Source: Panulirus ornatus
Lineage: Eukaryota > Arthropoda > Malacostraca > Decapoda > Palinuridae
Length of the DNA: 64,000 nt
Reading direction: 5' to 3'
NCBI RefSeq assembly: GCF_036320965.1
Contig: NC_092235.1
Location: 28,651,476 to 28,715,475 of the forward strand
The notes under the pieces were generated by a model. The model ran no database searches and was not told where the DNA came from. It worked only from the letters and a program-made list of their open reading frames with translations. Every line of letters begins with the position of its first letter. Positions within the stretch are counted from its first letter, which is position 1. The position numbers were made by a program, and so were the translations under genes. Below are positions 1 to 11,099 of this stretch, piece by piece.

Positions 1-430
1 TGAAGCATCTGGGGTAAACCATGGAAAGTTGTGTGGGGCCTGGATGTGGAAAGGGAGCTGTGGTTTTGGTGCATTATTACATGATAGCTAGAAACTGAGT
101 GTGAACGAATGTGGCCTTTGTTGTCTTTTCCTAGTGCTACCTCGCACACATGAGGGGGAAGGGGGTTGTTATTTCATGTGTGGTGGGGTGGCGATGGGAA
201 TGAATAAAGGCAGACAGTATGAATTATGTACATGTGTATATATGTGCATTATGTCTGTGTGTGTGTATATATATGTATACATTGAGATGTATAAGTATGT
301 ATATTTGCGTGTGTGGATGTGTATGTATATACATGTGTATGTGGTTGGGTTGGGCCATTTCTTTCGTCTGTTTCCTTGTGCTACCTCACTAATGCGGGAG
401 ACAGCGACAAAGCAAAATAAATAAATATAA
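1..430 (+). mobile_element. LINE family A, 3' UTR only (cut by window edge)
   Basis: This is the 3' untranslated tail of the recurrent non-LTR retrotransposon. It starts inside the UTR just past the ORF end and runs through the TG-rich microsatellite-like block to the terminal element (GCTACCTCACTAATGCGGG, AGACAGCGACAAAG) and an AAAT-rich tail. The same order of segments recurs at 16040-16495 and 38225-38672. The reverse transcriptase part, if present, lies left of the window. Open reading frames here are low-complexity and not genes. Confidence 0.85.
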
Positions 431-1098
431 AAATATGTTTGTAGGAAAAGCACACGTCTATTTGTTCATGTGCTGATGGCTGAAAATTGCAACCACAGTC
501 CATTGAATATATGGAAGAATCAGATACCTGGATCTACTAATAATACTTTATTAAGGAAAGGTTAGGGATAAAACTAAAAATTCAAAGGACTTTAACTCAT
601 TTATTTATGAGGAGTGAGCCCTACCAGTTCTTGCAAAGAGGAAAAGGCTTATTGGTTGGCTTAGTGTAAAATTTTATGGTATGTTAATTACAAATTTGGA
701 TTGCAGTTTTTAGTATTACTTCATTTTTTGCATATTTTATGATAAATATTATACCATCACCATTATGATAAGTATGGTGAGACTCATTTTACTGCTAGCT
801 TGTAAATGTTAATGATTATTTTAGGTTAGTGATGTGGTTTTGGTTGCAAATTTTTTTATGTGCATTTGTTCATAAATGATTGCCTAACACTATTACTAAG
901 AGCACACAATAAATCTTGTACCATCATTACTATCACTGAGTGACTTTGCTTTTGCTCGCTTGTAAATTTACTTACCTCTTACTACTGCCTCAAGGTATTT
1001 ATGGTGATTATAGGTTTACAATCCTGTTTTGGGAATACATTTTTTTTACATATTTGTTTATCAAAGATTAATGTATGATGTTATATTTACCAGTGATA
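431..1098. other. AT-rich stretch, nothing recognised
   Basis: Presumed intron of the AGFG gene upstream of the first visible exon. No long ORF, splice-bounded coding segment or repeat match to the rest of the window was found. Confidence 0.5.
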
Positions 1099-1859
1099 GA
1101 TCATATATGGAAGCGGAAGTGGATCATAGGGTGGGGGAGGGGGCGAAAATTTTGGGAGCCTTGAAAAATGTGTGGAAGTCGAGAACATTATCCCGGAAAG
1201 CAAAAATGGGTATGTTTGAAGGAATAGTAGTTCCAACAATGTTGTATGGTTGCGAGGCGTGGGCTATGGATAGAGTTGTGCGCAGGAGGATGGATGTGCT
1301 GGAAATGAGATGTTTGAGGACAATGTGTGGTGTGAGGTGGTTTGATCGAGTAAGTAACGTAAGGGTAAGAGAGATGTGTGGAAATAAAAAGAGCGTGGTT
1401 GAGAGAGCAGAAGAGGGTGTTTTGAAATGGTTTGGGCACATGGAGAGAATGAGTGAGGAAAGATTGACCAAGAGGATATATGTGTCGGAGGTGGAGGGAA
1501 CGAGGAGAAGAGGGAGACCAAATTGGAGGTGGAAAGATGGAGTGAAAAGGATTTTGTGTGATCGGGGCCTGAACATGCAGGAGGGTGAAAGGAGGGCAAG
1601 GAATAGAGTGAATTGGAGCGATGTGGTATACAGGGGTTGACGTGCTGTCAGTGGATTGAATCAAGGCATGTGAAGCGTCTGGGGTGAACCATGGAAAGCT
1701 GTGTAGGTGTGTATATTTGCGTGTGTGGACGTGTGTATGTACATGTGTATGGGGGGGTTGGGCCATTTCTTTCGTCTGTTTCCTTGCGCTACCTCGCAAA
1801 CGCGGGAGACAGCGACAAAGTATAAAAAAAAAAAAAAAAAAAAAAAAAAAGATCATATA
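1099..1859 (+). mobile_element. LINE family A, 5'-truncated insertion with target-site duplication
   Basis: The insertion carries the last about 178 codons of the LINE ORF (1107-1640). Recognisable blocks are VVPTMLYGCEAWAM, LEMRCLRTMCGVRWFD, KWFGHMERMSEERLTKR and GRPNWRWKDGVK. It ends with a shortened 3' UTR and a pure poly(A) run to 1850. The 9-mer GATCATATA occurs at 1099-1107, immediately before the element, and again at 1851-1859, right after the poly(A). That is the signature of target-primed reverse transcription with 5' truncation. The 3' UTR lacks about 220 bp seen in full tails, with the same junction as the copy near 49160. The reading frame is uninterrupted, suggesting a fairly young insertion. 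Confidence 0.9.
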
Positions 1860-3211
1860 CTAAAATCACCATTACAAAGTGATTTTGTTGATGTCAGTCT
1901 AAAGTTTTTATTACTGGTAAGATGGGGGAAGCCCTATTGAGCTCGAGATACATGGCATAAGTAGATTGTGCATGGGAAAGGTTGATGTACACTTCAAACC
2001 ATTACATGCACCTGTTGACACAAAGATTGACTTTTCATGAATTTTTAAAACTGTGGACATATTTCATCTGGTATACATTAACATAAGTATTCTAAAGGGT
2101 ACACAGTGAGACATCCATTCACCACTAATTTGATTATGAAGTAAATATTGCACTAGAAAATATGCTGCATTACTCTAAAGGTCCTGCAACATAGTTGAAA
2201 GGGAATTCAATCTTTCATTGAAGCTGTCTTAATTGTTTCAGTCTCCCAGCAGTCTAGCTCAAGGCTCATCTTATTCACTGCATTTGATAATGTTAGTAAT
2301 GCTGTCACTTCTTTGTACTGCATCCCAGTGAACTTGTTAATGCTTTATTACTGGTTTTAGCTGACTGTTTGAAGGGAAGACTTTATTCTTTGTAGAATTC
2401 AATATTAATGAGAATAGCCACCAAAAGGCTCATTGAGGGAATCCAAAGACAAAGTAAGAGCTCACATGAATCTCTGTCACCCTCCTTGCTTTGATGTGGA
2501 TTCATTGTGAAATAGGCCTAATGTCTGTCTTTGGCTAAAGTTTGGAAAACTATAACTTATGCAGAAAAACCAGTGTTGCATGTGTTAAACAGGATCCTTA
2601 TACAATCACATGTTTTGGATAATAGCTCCTATGAAGAGTGGGCAAGTGCATTATCAAGGGTAGAGAATGCCATGATATTGTGCACAGTGATGCAATATAT
2701 ACATTTGCAATGAAAATTTAAAGACTTTATTGAACGTGTCTTTAGAATTGTGGCTTGGAACCACACTTAGGTTGACACTTGCCTTGGGAAGATTGGCCAT
2801 ATCCTTTAGCACTTAGGGACATAATGTGTTAGTAATTGCTGTACTTGAAAGCATGCTGAAATGGTCCTTATCCAGAGTGCATTTAGAAGGATGATGTCTT
2901 GGTATATAGTCTTTTGCTTTGTCAGGTGCTATTCAAGTCAAACTCCAGCCAACCTTGAGATACATTTAAATCCATTATCTTGAAATCCTGGCAAGTTTCT
3001 TAACTCACTGTAAACTTATGGATATATAATATTGCTAGTACTACATGATTTAGGTTTCTCACACAGTTATCTGTTACAGTAAATGCTTCTTGCAATTTGC
3101 CTTTTGAGTTGTGGGACTTCAAATGACCACAGAAATTACTTGAATTTCTCCTTAGTATGCATATTTTATAAATAGTAGATTTCAGTAAGTTATGTAATAA
3201 CTATATAAGTA
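1860..3211. other. Presumed intron, nothing recognised
   Basis: AT-rich single-copy-looking sequence. Short ORFs such as 2531-2713 show no recognisable domain and no splice context in phase with the AGFG exons. Confidence 0.5.
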
Positions 3212-3363
3212 ACCAGTACACTGATACCACTCTGATTTTAATGAAATATTTAGTTTTATAGCCATTGTTATCAGTAACTCTCTTGCTACCAGTACACTGA
3301 TACCACTCTGATTTTAATGAAATATTAAGTTTTATAGCCATTGTTATCAGTAACTCTCTTGCT
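3212..3363. repeat. 76-bp direct tandem duplication (2 copies)
   Basis: The segment starting ACCAGTACACTGATACCACT at 3212 is repeated from 3288 with essentially one substitution (ATTTAG versus ATTAAG). This is a local, recent duplication inside the intron with no coding content. Confidence 0.9.
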
Positions 3364-4082
3364 TTATAAGCAACAAACTCCTTAGCATCCTTGTACATAT
3401 TTTACGTCTGTTATCTTAAATGGAATTTCCAGAAAGTATAAATTCATAAAAATCTGCAGGAAAGCAGTCCCCACACTTCGTCTGCAAAGAAGGGACAAGT
3501 GTATGTTATGTGGCATGTTTGATGCCAGTTTTGCAATAGCTTGTTCCCTTCTTAACAGAATTAATCCTTTGCCATGTATGAGGAGCATCTCTGACATGAC
3601 TAAAATGAAAATGCACTTTGTTATACTAATGTTTTACCACATAGTAGAACATCAGAAATGTCAGAAATTTATGAAAATTACTGTGCATTGTATTTTTTAA
3701 AAGCTTCAGTCTGAATTATTTCTGAGTGCATCTTCTCTGTAATTTGCTATTATACTGCAGGATGACTCTTGTGGATCTTCCTTTGTTTGATATGATAATT
3801 GAACGTTTGTATAGTTTCCTTTGTTAGGGCATATTTCAATTGTAGTCAATTGTGTAGGATTTGAAGAAAAACATTTAAGTAGCAACAGCTTTAAGTTTGA
3901 ACATTTAGATATATTTGTACCTCTATATCTATTCCATTGAATACAGTATTGCCTTATCTTGTGTTGTCTTGGTAAATGAGATTCTTAATAAACTTATGTG
4001 TTTAGATATCAGACTTGTTATGATTGGAAATGTATATTCCTTGTAGGCTTAGGGGCTGACAGTATTTCTTTTTCTTTTTCAG
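3364..4082. other. Presumed intron ending at acceptor of first visible AGFG exon
   Basis: No gene or repeat was recognised. The last 20 bases form a strong polypyrimidine tract followed by CAG at 4080-4082. Confidence 0.55.
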
Positions 4083-4317
4083 TCATCAGGGTCAGTAAGT
4101 GGTGCATTAACAAGTGCCACTAGTACTGGATCGAAAAACTCTACCCCTAAATCCTCAACTTCATTAGATTTATTAGCAGACTTAGGCACACAGCCTAATT
4201 CTAAAGTCAACTCTAATGATCCTTTTGCATCTCCAACGAGTTCCCAAGCTCCCACATCAATTTCACAGCCTTCTTTTGCCAATTTTGAGAATGCAAACAT
4301 CTTTACAAATACTTCTG
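4083..4317 (+). CDS. AGFG1: AGFG (HRB/drongo-like) exon, first of six visible; partial gene
   Basis: This exon of 235 nt is bounded by a T-rich acceptor ending CAG and by the donor G|GTAAGT at 4318. It is read in phase 0 and leaves one base over. It encodes 78 residues rich in Ser, Thr and Asn, including SLDLLADLG, a DPF tripeptide (SNDPFASP) and PSFANFEN. Vertebrate AGFG1, from memory, has a matching stretch (VDLLSDLGGDPFA followed by SFANF) just C-terminal to the ArfGAP zinc finger. That similarity and the in-phase series of downstream exons identify the gene. AGFG proteins are ArfGAP-type endocytic and nucleoporin-like adaptors that bind EH-domain proteins such as EPS15. Whether this is the AGFG1 or AGFG2 orthologue cannot be said; fly calls it drongo. 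The zinc-finger exons are outside the window. Confidence 0.85.
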
Positions 4318-4719
4318 GTAAGTCTTCCTATATTATGTGAGTTCATTCACCTGCTTCCACAAAATATTTCATGGGAAATTTTAATTATTTGAAGAATAGG
4401 TATTAGTGATTCATTGTGTAACTCTCTCTGGGTACTTGTTTCAGTATACCATACAAATAGATATTATGCACTTATGTGCAAATTCTAGCAGAACTCTGAT
4501 GAATATTCTGCTCAGAGCATTTATCTACCTCTCACTGCAGATTATGTAAAATCTATTGCAATTGGATGTTGCATTTAGTCAGAAAAGTGAATAACACTGG
4601 TTCATCATGTATTTCCCTTCATTCTAATGCACTTTGGTTATGATGTCTAGATATTTTTTATTCAATGCAGTTTGCTTAGAATATAGTAAAAAGAGATAAA
4701 CAAATATTTTTTTTCATAC

Positions 4720-4945
4720 ATATTTGCTGTTTCCTGCATCAGTGAAGTAGCATTAAGAACAGAGGACTGAGCCTTAGAGGTTATATTCTCACTTGGCCCC
4801 CTTCTCCATTCCTTCTTTTGGAAAATAAAAAATGGGAGGGGAGGAGTTCCAGCCCTCCCGCTCCCTCCCCTTTTGGTCGCCTTCTACGACATGAAGGGAA
4901 TACATGGGAAATATTCTTTCTCCCTTATCCCCAAGGATAGAACCA
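4720..4945 (+). repeat. Short interspersed repeat, family B
   Basis: About 225 bp with the core TAAGAACAGAGGACTGAGCC, then TTGGCCCCCTTCT, a purine-rich block and CTTCTACGACA. It recurs at 51145-51320 and partly at 31955-32035 (+) and 59815-59945 (-). Its left end (GCATCAGTGAAGTAGC) resembles the reverse complement of the LINE family A terminal motif, so it may be mobilised by that LINE. No protein is encoded. Confidence 0.75.
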
Positions 4946-5129
4946 AATATATTATCCTGATTAACTTTGCACTCCTGCAGCTGTGTTGAAACTTATGATG
5001 TTACATAATTTGCATTGTAACAGTTATGTTGTTGAATGTGAGTTTGCATATGAGAGTTCTCAGACTTTAATAGAGGCAGATGAAATAAAAGTTGTTCAGC
5101 TTAATGACTGGGGAAGGTCACTGAAAATG
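4946..5129. other. Intron, nothing recognised
   Basis: AT-rich sequence between repeat B and a family E copy. Confidence 0.4.
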
Positions 5130-5315
5130 TATTATAATTGCCCCAGGACCCCTATCTAAGAAAGTATCCTGTGTTACCCACGGTGTCCTTTCCAGAGGCT
5201 CCTCTAGCCCAAGGCTGTGCTACTGCCTGTAATAGGGAAATGATGGGCTCTTTTTGAGTGAGAAGTTGTATGATGAGAGTGTACTCTGAATTATACAACC
5301 TCGTCAAAGGAGAGT
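5130..5315 (-). repeat. Interspersed repeat, family E (minus orientation)
   Basis: The reverse complement reads through GAGTACACTCTCATCA, CAGGCAGTAGCACAGCC, GGGTAACACAGGAT and GGGGTCCTGGGGCAA. The first three blocks align with 63055-63200 and the first and last with 22870-23050. The copies are diverged and no ORF or structural RNA was recognised. Confidence 0.6.
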
Positions 5316-7063
5316 TCTCTCTCATAGTTTAACTTCTTGCAGGCAGAGACTGTTAGCACCATTATGTATAATTACTTCCTGTTTCAGGGGTAGTGATGTT
5401 GTATATCTCGTGTGGCAATTGCAGGGCAGTTTGGTAGTTAGAGATCATTATCTTCATTGTGATTGTTGAATCATAGCATTAAGGGTCTTGGGATATGTTG
5501 AAACAGCATTTGTAGTATTTTTAGGGATGGATAATGTCCGTAGTGTAGGTGTGAAAGCGTGATATGTGTTTGCCTGGGGAGTGTTGGGTTTATGTCTGGT
5601 AGGGTGGAGCTTAAGGAATTTAAGACTGAGTTAGGAGGGCAGTTATTTAGTGCTTGTTAGGTTATTTAAGTATATGTGTTTAGTTATTTATGTTGAGTTG
5701 GAGGAATCTGTGTGTAAAGGTTGCTGAAGTGTGAGGCAAGGATAAACGTTTTATTTTTGCTTGCACATTGATGGTTAGTTAAGGAGTGGTTTGGATAGGA
5801 GGGGTTTAGTGCTGTTTCAGAGAATTTAGTGTCGAGCATGTAGTTACTCGTAAGTAGGTAGGTTCTTTTGATTTTAGAATAAAGAATGTTAAGCAAAAGA
5901 AAGAGAGGAGGATTGTATTTGTGAATTGAGTTTCAGCAATTGGAAAAACAGTGACAGGGTAGGGAAATAGAAAAGCCAATGCATACTGGCTCATTTTGTC
6001 ATTCTCATTACTCATGACACTCAGGTGGTAGCACTGCCTAATAGGTGTTTACAGTTTACTACTATGACATCTATGATGTATTTTACTAGATACATGCCTC
6101 CTCCCCAGTTATCAGTATTTATGATTTGTTTCTTAAATGGAGAGGAAAGACATTAATTGATATCATTACATTTTTTGAACAAAAGATAATTAACTTTTTA
6201 TGTTGTGCAAGTTAGGGAATTTACACTTTTATTTTATTCATATTTTTTGTTTTATTTATTCTAAGACAAAATGAGTCATTTGGTAGTTGTAAATGATGAC
6301 ATGAATGTTGCATAGAATTACTAGAATAGGGATTACAGACTTTACCAAAAAAAACTCATACTTAGTCCTGTAGTTGTCACACTTAATTGAGGCAAGTTTT
6401 GTGTGATCCTGCATTGTAATATGGTCATTTTTCTTTTTTTGGAACATTATGATGACTACTGAGATATCTGCTTCCAAGGGCTGGATGTTTATGTGCCTCC
6501 ACCATTAGGTAGATTATGCAATAACTGGCAAGCTACTGTAGCACATGATTACTGTGTGACCATCAGCATCCAATTATGGGACATTGTGATGTATTTCTTT
6601 TCTTGCACACTTTACCCTCTAATGTCTTTATTCTGTCTATGACCATATGTACTTGAAGAGATAAACTTTATTTCCCTCAAATCTTGATTATTCACCATTT
6701 TCTTTCTTTCAGTCAGGACCTGGCCTTGTTGGGCTGTTCCATCCATGATTTAAAAGATTAAAAAGAGTATTTGTTTTACAAACAATTGCTTGTTTTTGTT
6801 TAACAGATCTCTCTTGTGGAACTCTCTATCTGTTAGTTATTTCAGAGTAGAACTGGTCTTGTAACATTGTTCAGTGTTGTAAGGCTTTTTGTCAATGACT
6901 CCAGTTAAAAGCATCCAATGATTTGATACCCACTTTTTAAGTCACGTTTTAAACTTCTTAAACTCCACCAAACAGTAATGAATATGTATCTTTCAGTTCT
7001 GTGTTGATCCAGTTATATGTAGTTCATAACAATGTAACCAGTTGGTGGTTTCTTTCTCCCCAG
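5316..7063. other. Rest of intron between first and second visible exons
   Basis: No gene was recognised. Bases 5480-5900 are poor in C on the + strand and give only antisense pseudo-ORFs. The intron ends with a polypyrimidine tract and CCCCAG at 7058-7063. Confidence 0.5.
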
Positions 7064-8605
7064 ATCATCTCTCCAAAACTGAACCTGATTCAACGTGTCA
7101 CACACTTATGGATCAGTCACATAATTTGGCTATCCCTCCTCTTTCCCTTCCTCCTACACGTTCCCCCTCACCCCGTATCAGCCCAGGTCGCATTTCCAAC
7201 TGGGAAGCTTTTGAGGGTGAAGAGGCTAATGCTGGTACTCCCCTTATCCCAATAGCTGAATCTTATCCCTCTCCTGCCACAGTTTGTTATGATACTACAG
7301 GTAGAGCAACTAACAAAGGGAGAAACATTCCCAGTATGAAGTTTGCCTCAGGTGTGAGTGCCCAGTTTGTTTACCCAACTAACTCAAATTTTGAAGCATG
7401 CGTAAAGGAGGAAGCTACAGTTTCATCCACTTCAGGAAAGCAATCATATAACTCCTCTACTATTAGTTGTGAATCAGATTGGCATTCCTCAGAACCAATA
7501 TCAGGTTTGAGAGACTCATCTCCTAAAGTTGCAAAGAATGTACTGGCATCACATTTGCAGTTAGAAAATCGTCAGTCTCACAATAGTCCGTTTCATTCTC
7601 AGAAACTGGCCCATTGTTCCAGGGTTCATGATAATGTCACATGCTCTGCATTAAACATAGACTCTTCTCATTCTAGGACTGTTACTTCAGTTTTGCATGC
7701 TGATGACAAATGTGAAAACCATGAAAACTCTCCAAATTATTTTCACTTGAATGCAAAGTCTAATGAAATCAGTTCAGAATGTTTTGATGCTTTTCTGTCA
7801 TCATCATCATCATTATCTAAAGTAACTGGAGCTTCTTTTCAAAATATTGGTTCAGGAACTGGTCATCTCACCTCAAAATCAACGAAGGAAACAGAGCTAA
7901 ACATTTTAGATGATGAATTTGGGTCAAAAAATATGGGAATGGTAAGTAATCTGATTTCTACATTAGTTGGTCATGATAAAACTAACCCTTTTGTAATTGA
8001 CAGTGCTTCTCCTGCATTCACTGATGAAAACACCATTTTTGACAATATTCCTCTGTTTCCCAAGAAGAAAATAGAGGCGACCAATCCAGTTTCTGTCAAC
8101 AGTACCAGTATCAACTCCAGCAGCAGCCTAAGTAGTAGTTGTCCTATTGTGTGTCCACCTTGTGCTCCATCAGGTACTAACCCATTTGTGTCAGTTTTGC
8201 AGCCTGACACTAATGCTCAAGAGAGCTTACTGTCAGTCAGTAACGCAGCTGGACGTGTTGGAAATTTTAGTTGTTATAGCAGTAGTGACTTGTTTATGCA
8301 TGAAAGTTTAAGTGAACAGCGGCAGCCATTTCACAATTTTCTTGACAATAGCATGACCTCCTCTACTTACATTCTTGCAGGCTCCACATCTAGCAACAAA
8401 TCAACCCCCATGGGCCCACATCTCCCATTCTCCAGTAACCCCCTTACTCCTATGGCCCCTGGTTCCTCTTCCAATCCTTCTTCCTCTTCTGTCAACAACA
8501 CCCAGTCTGCTTCATCAAACAACCCTGCACAAGATCGTTATGCGGCTTTGAAAGATCTAGATGAAGAATTCAAGACACAAAAAGAATCAGAGACAGTATC
8601 TACAA
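7064..8605 (+). CDS. AGFG1: AGFG large central exon (514 codons)
   Basis: This 1542-nt exon is phase 1 at both ends. It completes GAT with the base left by the previous exon and ends at the donor A|GTGAGT at 8606. The 514 codons stay open throughout, which supports coding. Composition is Ser/Thr/Asn/Pro-rich and probably disordered. Visible motifs are ISNWEAFEGEE near 7192, two TNPFV motifs (NPF at 7984 and 8179), a Ser run encoded by a TCA repeat at 7799-7815, and at the end DRYAALKDLDEEF. The last motif matches the repeated DKYAALANLDNIF-type block of vertebrate AGFG1, recalled from memory. Most of the exon has no counterpart I recognise in vertebrate AGFG. An internal acceptor TTCTTGCAG|G at 8380/8381 is in the same phase and would shorten the exon to 225 nt. 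An upstream in-frame ATG at 7042 lies in the intron and is not a start. Confidence 0.85.
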
Positions 8606-9324
8606 GTGAGTTCATCTGTGCATAATGATTTTGTTTATGTGCAAACGACATGCATCATTGTATATGGAATATCATTTTGATCTGTCTGTTTAGCATAAAT
8701 ATTGAGATTGTTTTCCTTAGATATTCTCAGGTGAGTAGCCAAGATGACCTATGAAATGTTGTATTAGTGTACATTACATTTTTCTGAAATATCAGACTCA
8801 TCCCTTGTTTTAGTAGACATAATGTATGGAATTGATATGATGAATAAACACAGTAAGACATTTATAGGAAAGATAGGCAAATGAGTGGTTTGTGGAGGAA
8901 AGAAAGATAGAGGAAAATGGGCGTGTGCTCGTAGCTGTCTTGCTTGATAAAGAATACTTTTCCTGATTCCTGCCAACTGCATTCTATAATAATTGATTCT
9001 GGGTTCATATGGGACTGATTTCAACCATAATTCAAGTCTTCATTTAAACGTTTGTTTATTTATATGCATGTTTATAATTTCTCTTGGTAGTGTACTGAAT
9101 AGTCTCTCAAGATTCCTGGCTGGGCTTTCTTATGTATTTATCTGATGTATTGTTGGATTGTTCATTGATATTCATGAAGATTTAATAGCTCTGCTTCTTT
9201 GTTGAGAGGTTTTGAAGTTTAATATATTTCCCTATACCTTCAGTTTGTTGCCTTGCATTGATATTCATATATCTTTCTTGTCTTTCTTGGCCATATGGTG
9301 TGTACATCCGAGTAATCCATGTGT
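8606..9324. other. Intron, nothing recognised
   Basis: Follows the GTGAGT donor. AT-rich, without a supported ORF or repeat. Confidence 0.5.
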
Positions 9325-10085
9325 TCCATATCCTCGATTTCTTTCCACACACACCTCAGTGTACCCAGGACATTTGCATCCATCCCCACCTTGTGGTTCA
9401 CTTCAGCTTAATTCCATTCTCTCCTAGGTATCTGGAATACTCCTCATCCTCCTGGTTCTTTCCAGTGAATTCTCAGACCAAACTCTCTCTGTACTTTAAT
9501 TCACTTCAGCTCTTATCATCCTCCTTTTTACATGCACTTCCAAACTCAGACACCAGCTTCTGTAAATTTTCACACAAGTCCTCCACCAGAACTTGACGTA
9601 TGCAGACAGACTTCCACCCCAACAGACTACAAACTTGCTCTTTTCTTCAGGGTCCTTGCATTTACCTGCATTACTACCCTCTCTATGAACAAATTAAAGA
9701 GCCTTGATAACATCACATACCATTAGTGCATTCCTTTCCTACTTACTTGCTCACCTGCCTTACCCTCCATGCTAAAAATTCTTTTTTACTTGTAGTAACT
9801 TTCTTCCCACTCTATATATTCATAACACTTGTCACAAAGTATCCTTGTCAACCCTTTCGTATGTTTTCTCTAGGTCTACAAGTGCCTCATACAAATCCCC
9901 CTTTTTCCTTAAGTATTTCTCTGACATTTTTCCATGCTTCCTCTCTAATGATTTGTTTGTATCACCTACTTTTTGATTACCATTCTCCTATACTCTTTGG
10001 TTATGCTCTTCATCAGACTTACACATCGGTAATTCAAGCATTCACTTTTGCCCCCTTTCTTTTTCTTTTTACTTGTAACCTCTTT
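9325..10085 (-). pseudogene. Old LINE reverse-transcriptase relic related to family A
   Basis: Read on the minus strand this aligns segment by segment with the family A reverse transcriptase, but with many substitutions, stops and gaps. Recognisable landmarks are a counterpart of KGDKSECSNYRGI at about 10040 (reads near KGGKSECLNYRCV), the region of the AFMDLEKAYDR block near 9870, the NLFMDGVVREVNAR region near 9680, and the segment downstream of the polymerase centre toward 9330. No intact frame remains. It is older or more distant than the other copies. Confidence 0.7.
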
Positions 10086-10814
10086 TAACCCATGATCATT
10101 TGATTAATGTATTCATATGTTAGCATCAGATGGTTTTGGTAGCTTTTTTTTTAATTTGAACAAGTATGCAAGAAGAAAGATGTACTGTTTCATTTATTGG
10201 TTGTAGCCGTTGTTTTTTATTAGTTTCTTTCTAAGTTGGGTCACTTTTTTATGTATGTAATACCTCAGTTGCAATGATATATTACATGATTTTTCATAAT
10301 GTAGGTGCTTTTGAGTATTTTCACACTGATACCTCCATCTAAACTCATTAGATACACTCGTTATCCAAAATGCTTTTTTATCTTAGTTGGTCTCTATATC
10401 TCTCTTTTCTCATCATTGTGTGGTTTCTTTTAGTATGTTTTGGTGAAGATAATGGAAGGGGGAAGAGGGAGAAAGGGATGCCACTGGACTCCCACTTAGT
10501 GACAGCTCTCAGAACAACATTTTGCAAAGAGAGACATTTGAGAAAAGGATACTGAGTCTTAAAGTGATAAGAAGGCCACGCAGTAATGGCAGCTTTAAGA
10601 AAAAGATCATGTTCTTCATTTAACCATATTAAGTATTTTAAATGTTTAAAGATGTTGTTAGGTCTCTTAATCAAAGGGCATTTTATAAGGATGTCGAAGC
10701 AAATTTATGTATGATTCATAGTCCACAAACATTGGCAAAATTTGGATATGTTTCCCAGGTGACAACAGTCATCTTGTAAAGAAATCATGTTTTCATAGTT
10801 TTAATGTGCCATAT
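10086..10814. other. Intron, nothing recognised
   Basis: AT-rich sequence without supported genes or repeats. Confidence 0.45.
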
Positions 10815-11047
10815 AAAATGTGGAAGTGAATCATAGGGTGGGGAAGGGGGCGAAAATCCTGGGAGCCTTGAAGAATGTGTGGAAGTCGAGAACATTGTCT
10901 CGGAAAGCAAAAATGGGTATGTTTGAAGGAATCGTGGTTCCAACAATGTTGTATGGTTGCGAGGCGTGGGCTATGGATAGAGTTGTGCGCAGGAGGGTGG
11001 ATGTGCTGGAAATGAGATGTTTGAGGACAATGTGTGGTGTGAGGTGG
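10815..11047 (+). mobile_element. LINE family A fragment (C-terminal ORF segment)
   Basis: The frame is open from EVNHRVGKGAKILG through LYGCEAWAMDRVV to LRTMCGVRW and then stops matching abruptly at 11047. There the sequence becomes TTAGG repeats instead of continuing TTTGATCGAG as in other copies. Truncated at both ends, with no poly(A). Confidence 0.88.
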
Positions 11048-11083
11048 TTAGGTTAGGTTAGGTTAGGTAAGGTTAGGTTAGGT
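11047..11083. repeat. Interstitial telomere-like (TTAGG)n
   Basis: About seven units of TTAGG, one degenerate (GTAAGG). TTAGG is the common arthropod telomere repeat. The array begins exactly at the LINE breakpoint. Confidence 0.85.
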
Positions 11084-11099
11084 CATTTTCACTAATAAT

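Noticed and set aside
7042..7063. ATG at 7042 as the start of a 527-codon gene
   Set aside because: The sequence from 7042 to 7063 is the polypyrimidine tract and CAG of a splice acceptor, and the coding phase joins correctly to the exon at 4083-4317.
7936..7950. Strong donor GGTAAGTA inside the large AGFG exon as an exon end
   Set aside because: Its phase (0) does not match any acceptor before the terminal exon, and the frame continues open with NPF motifs beyond it.
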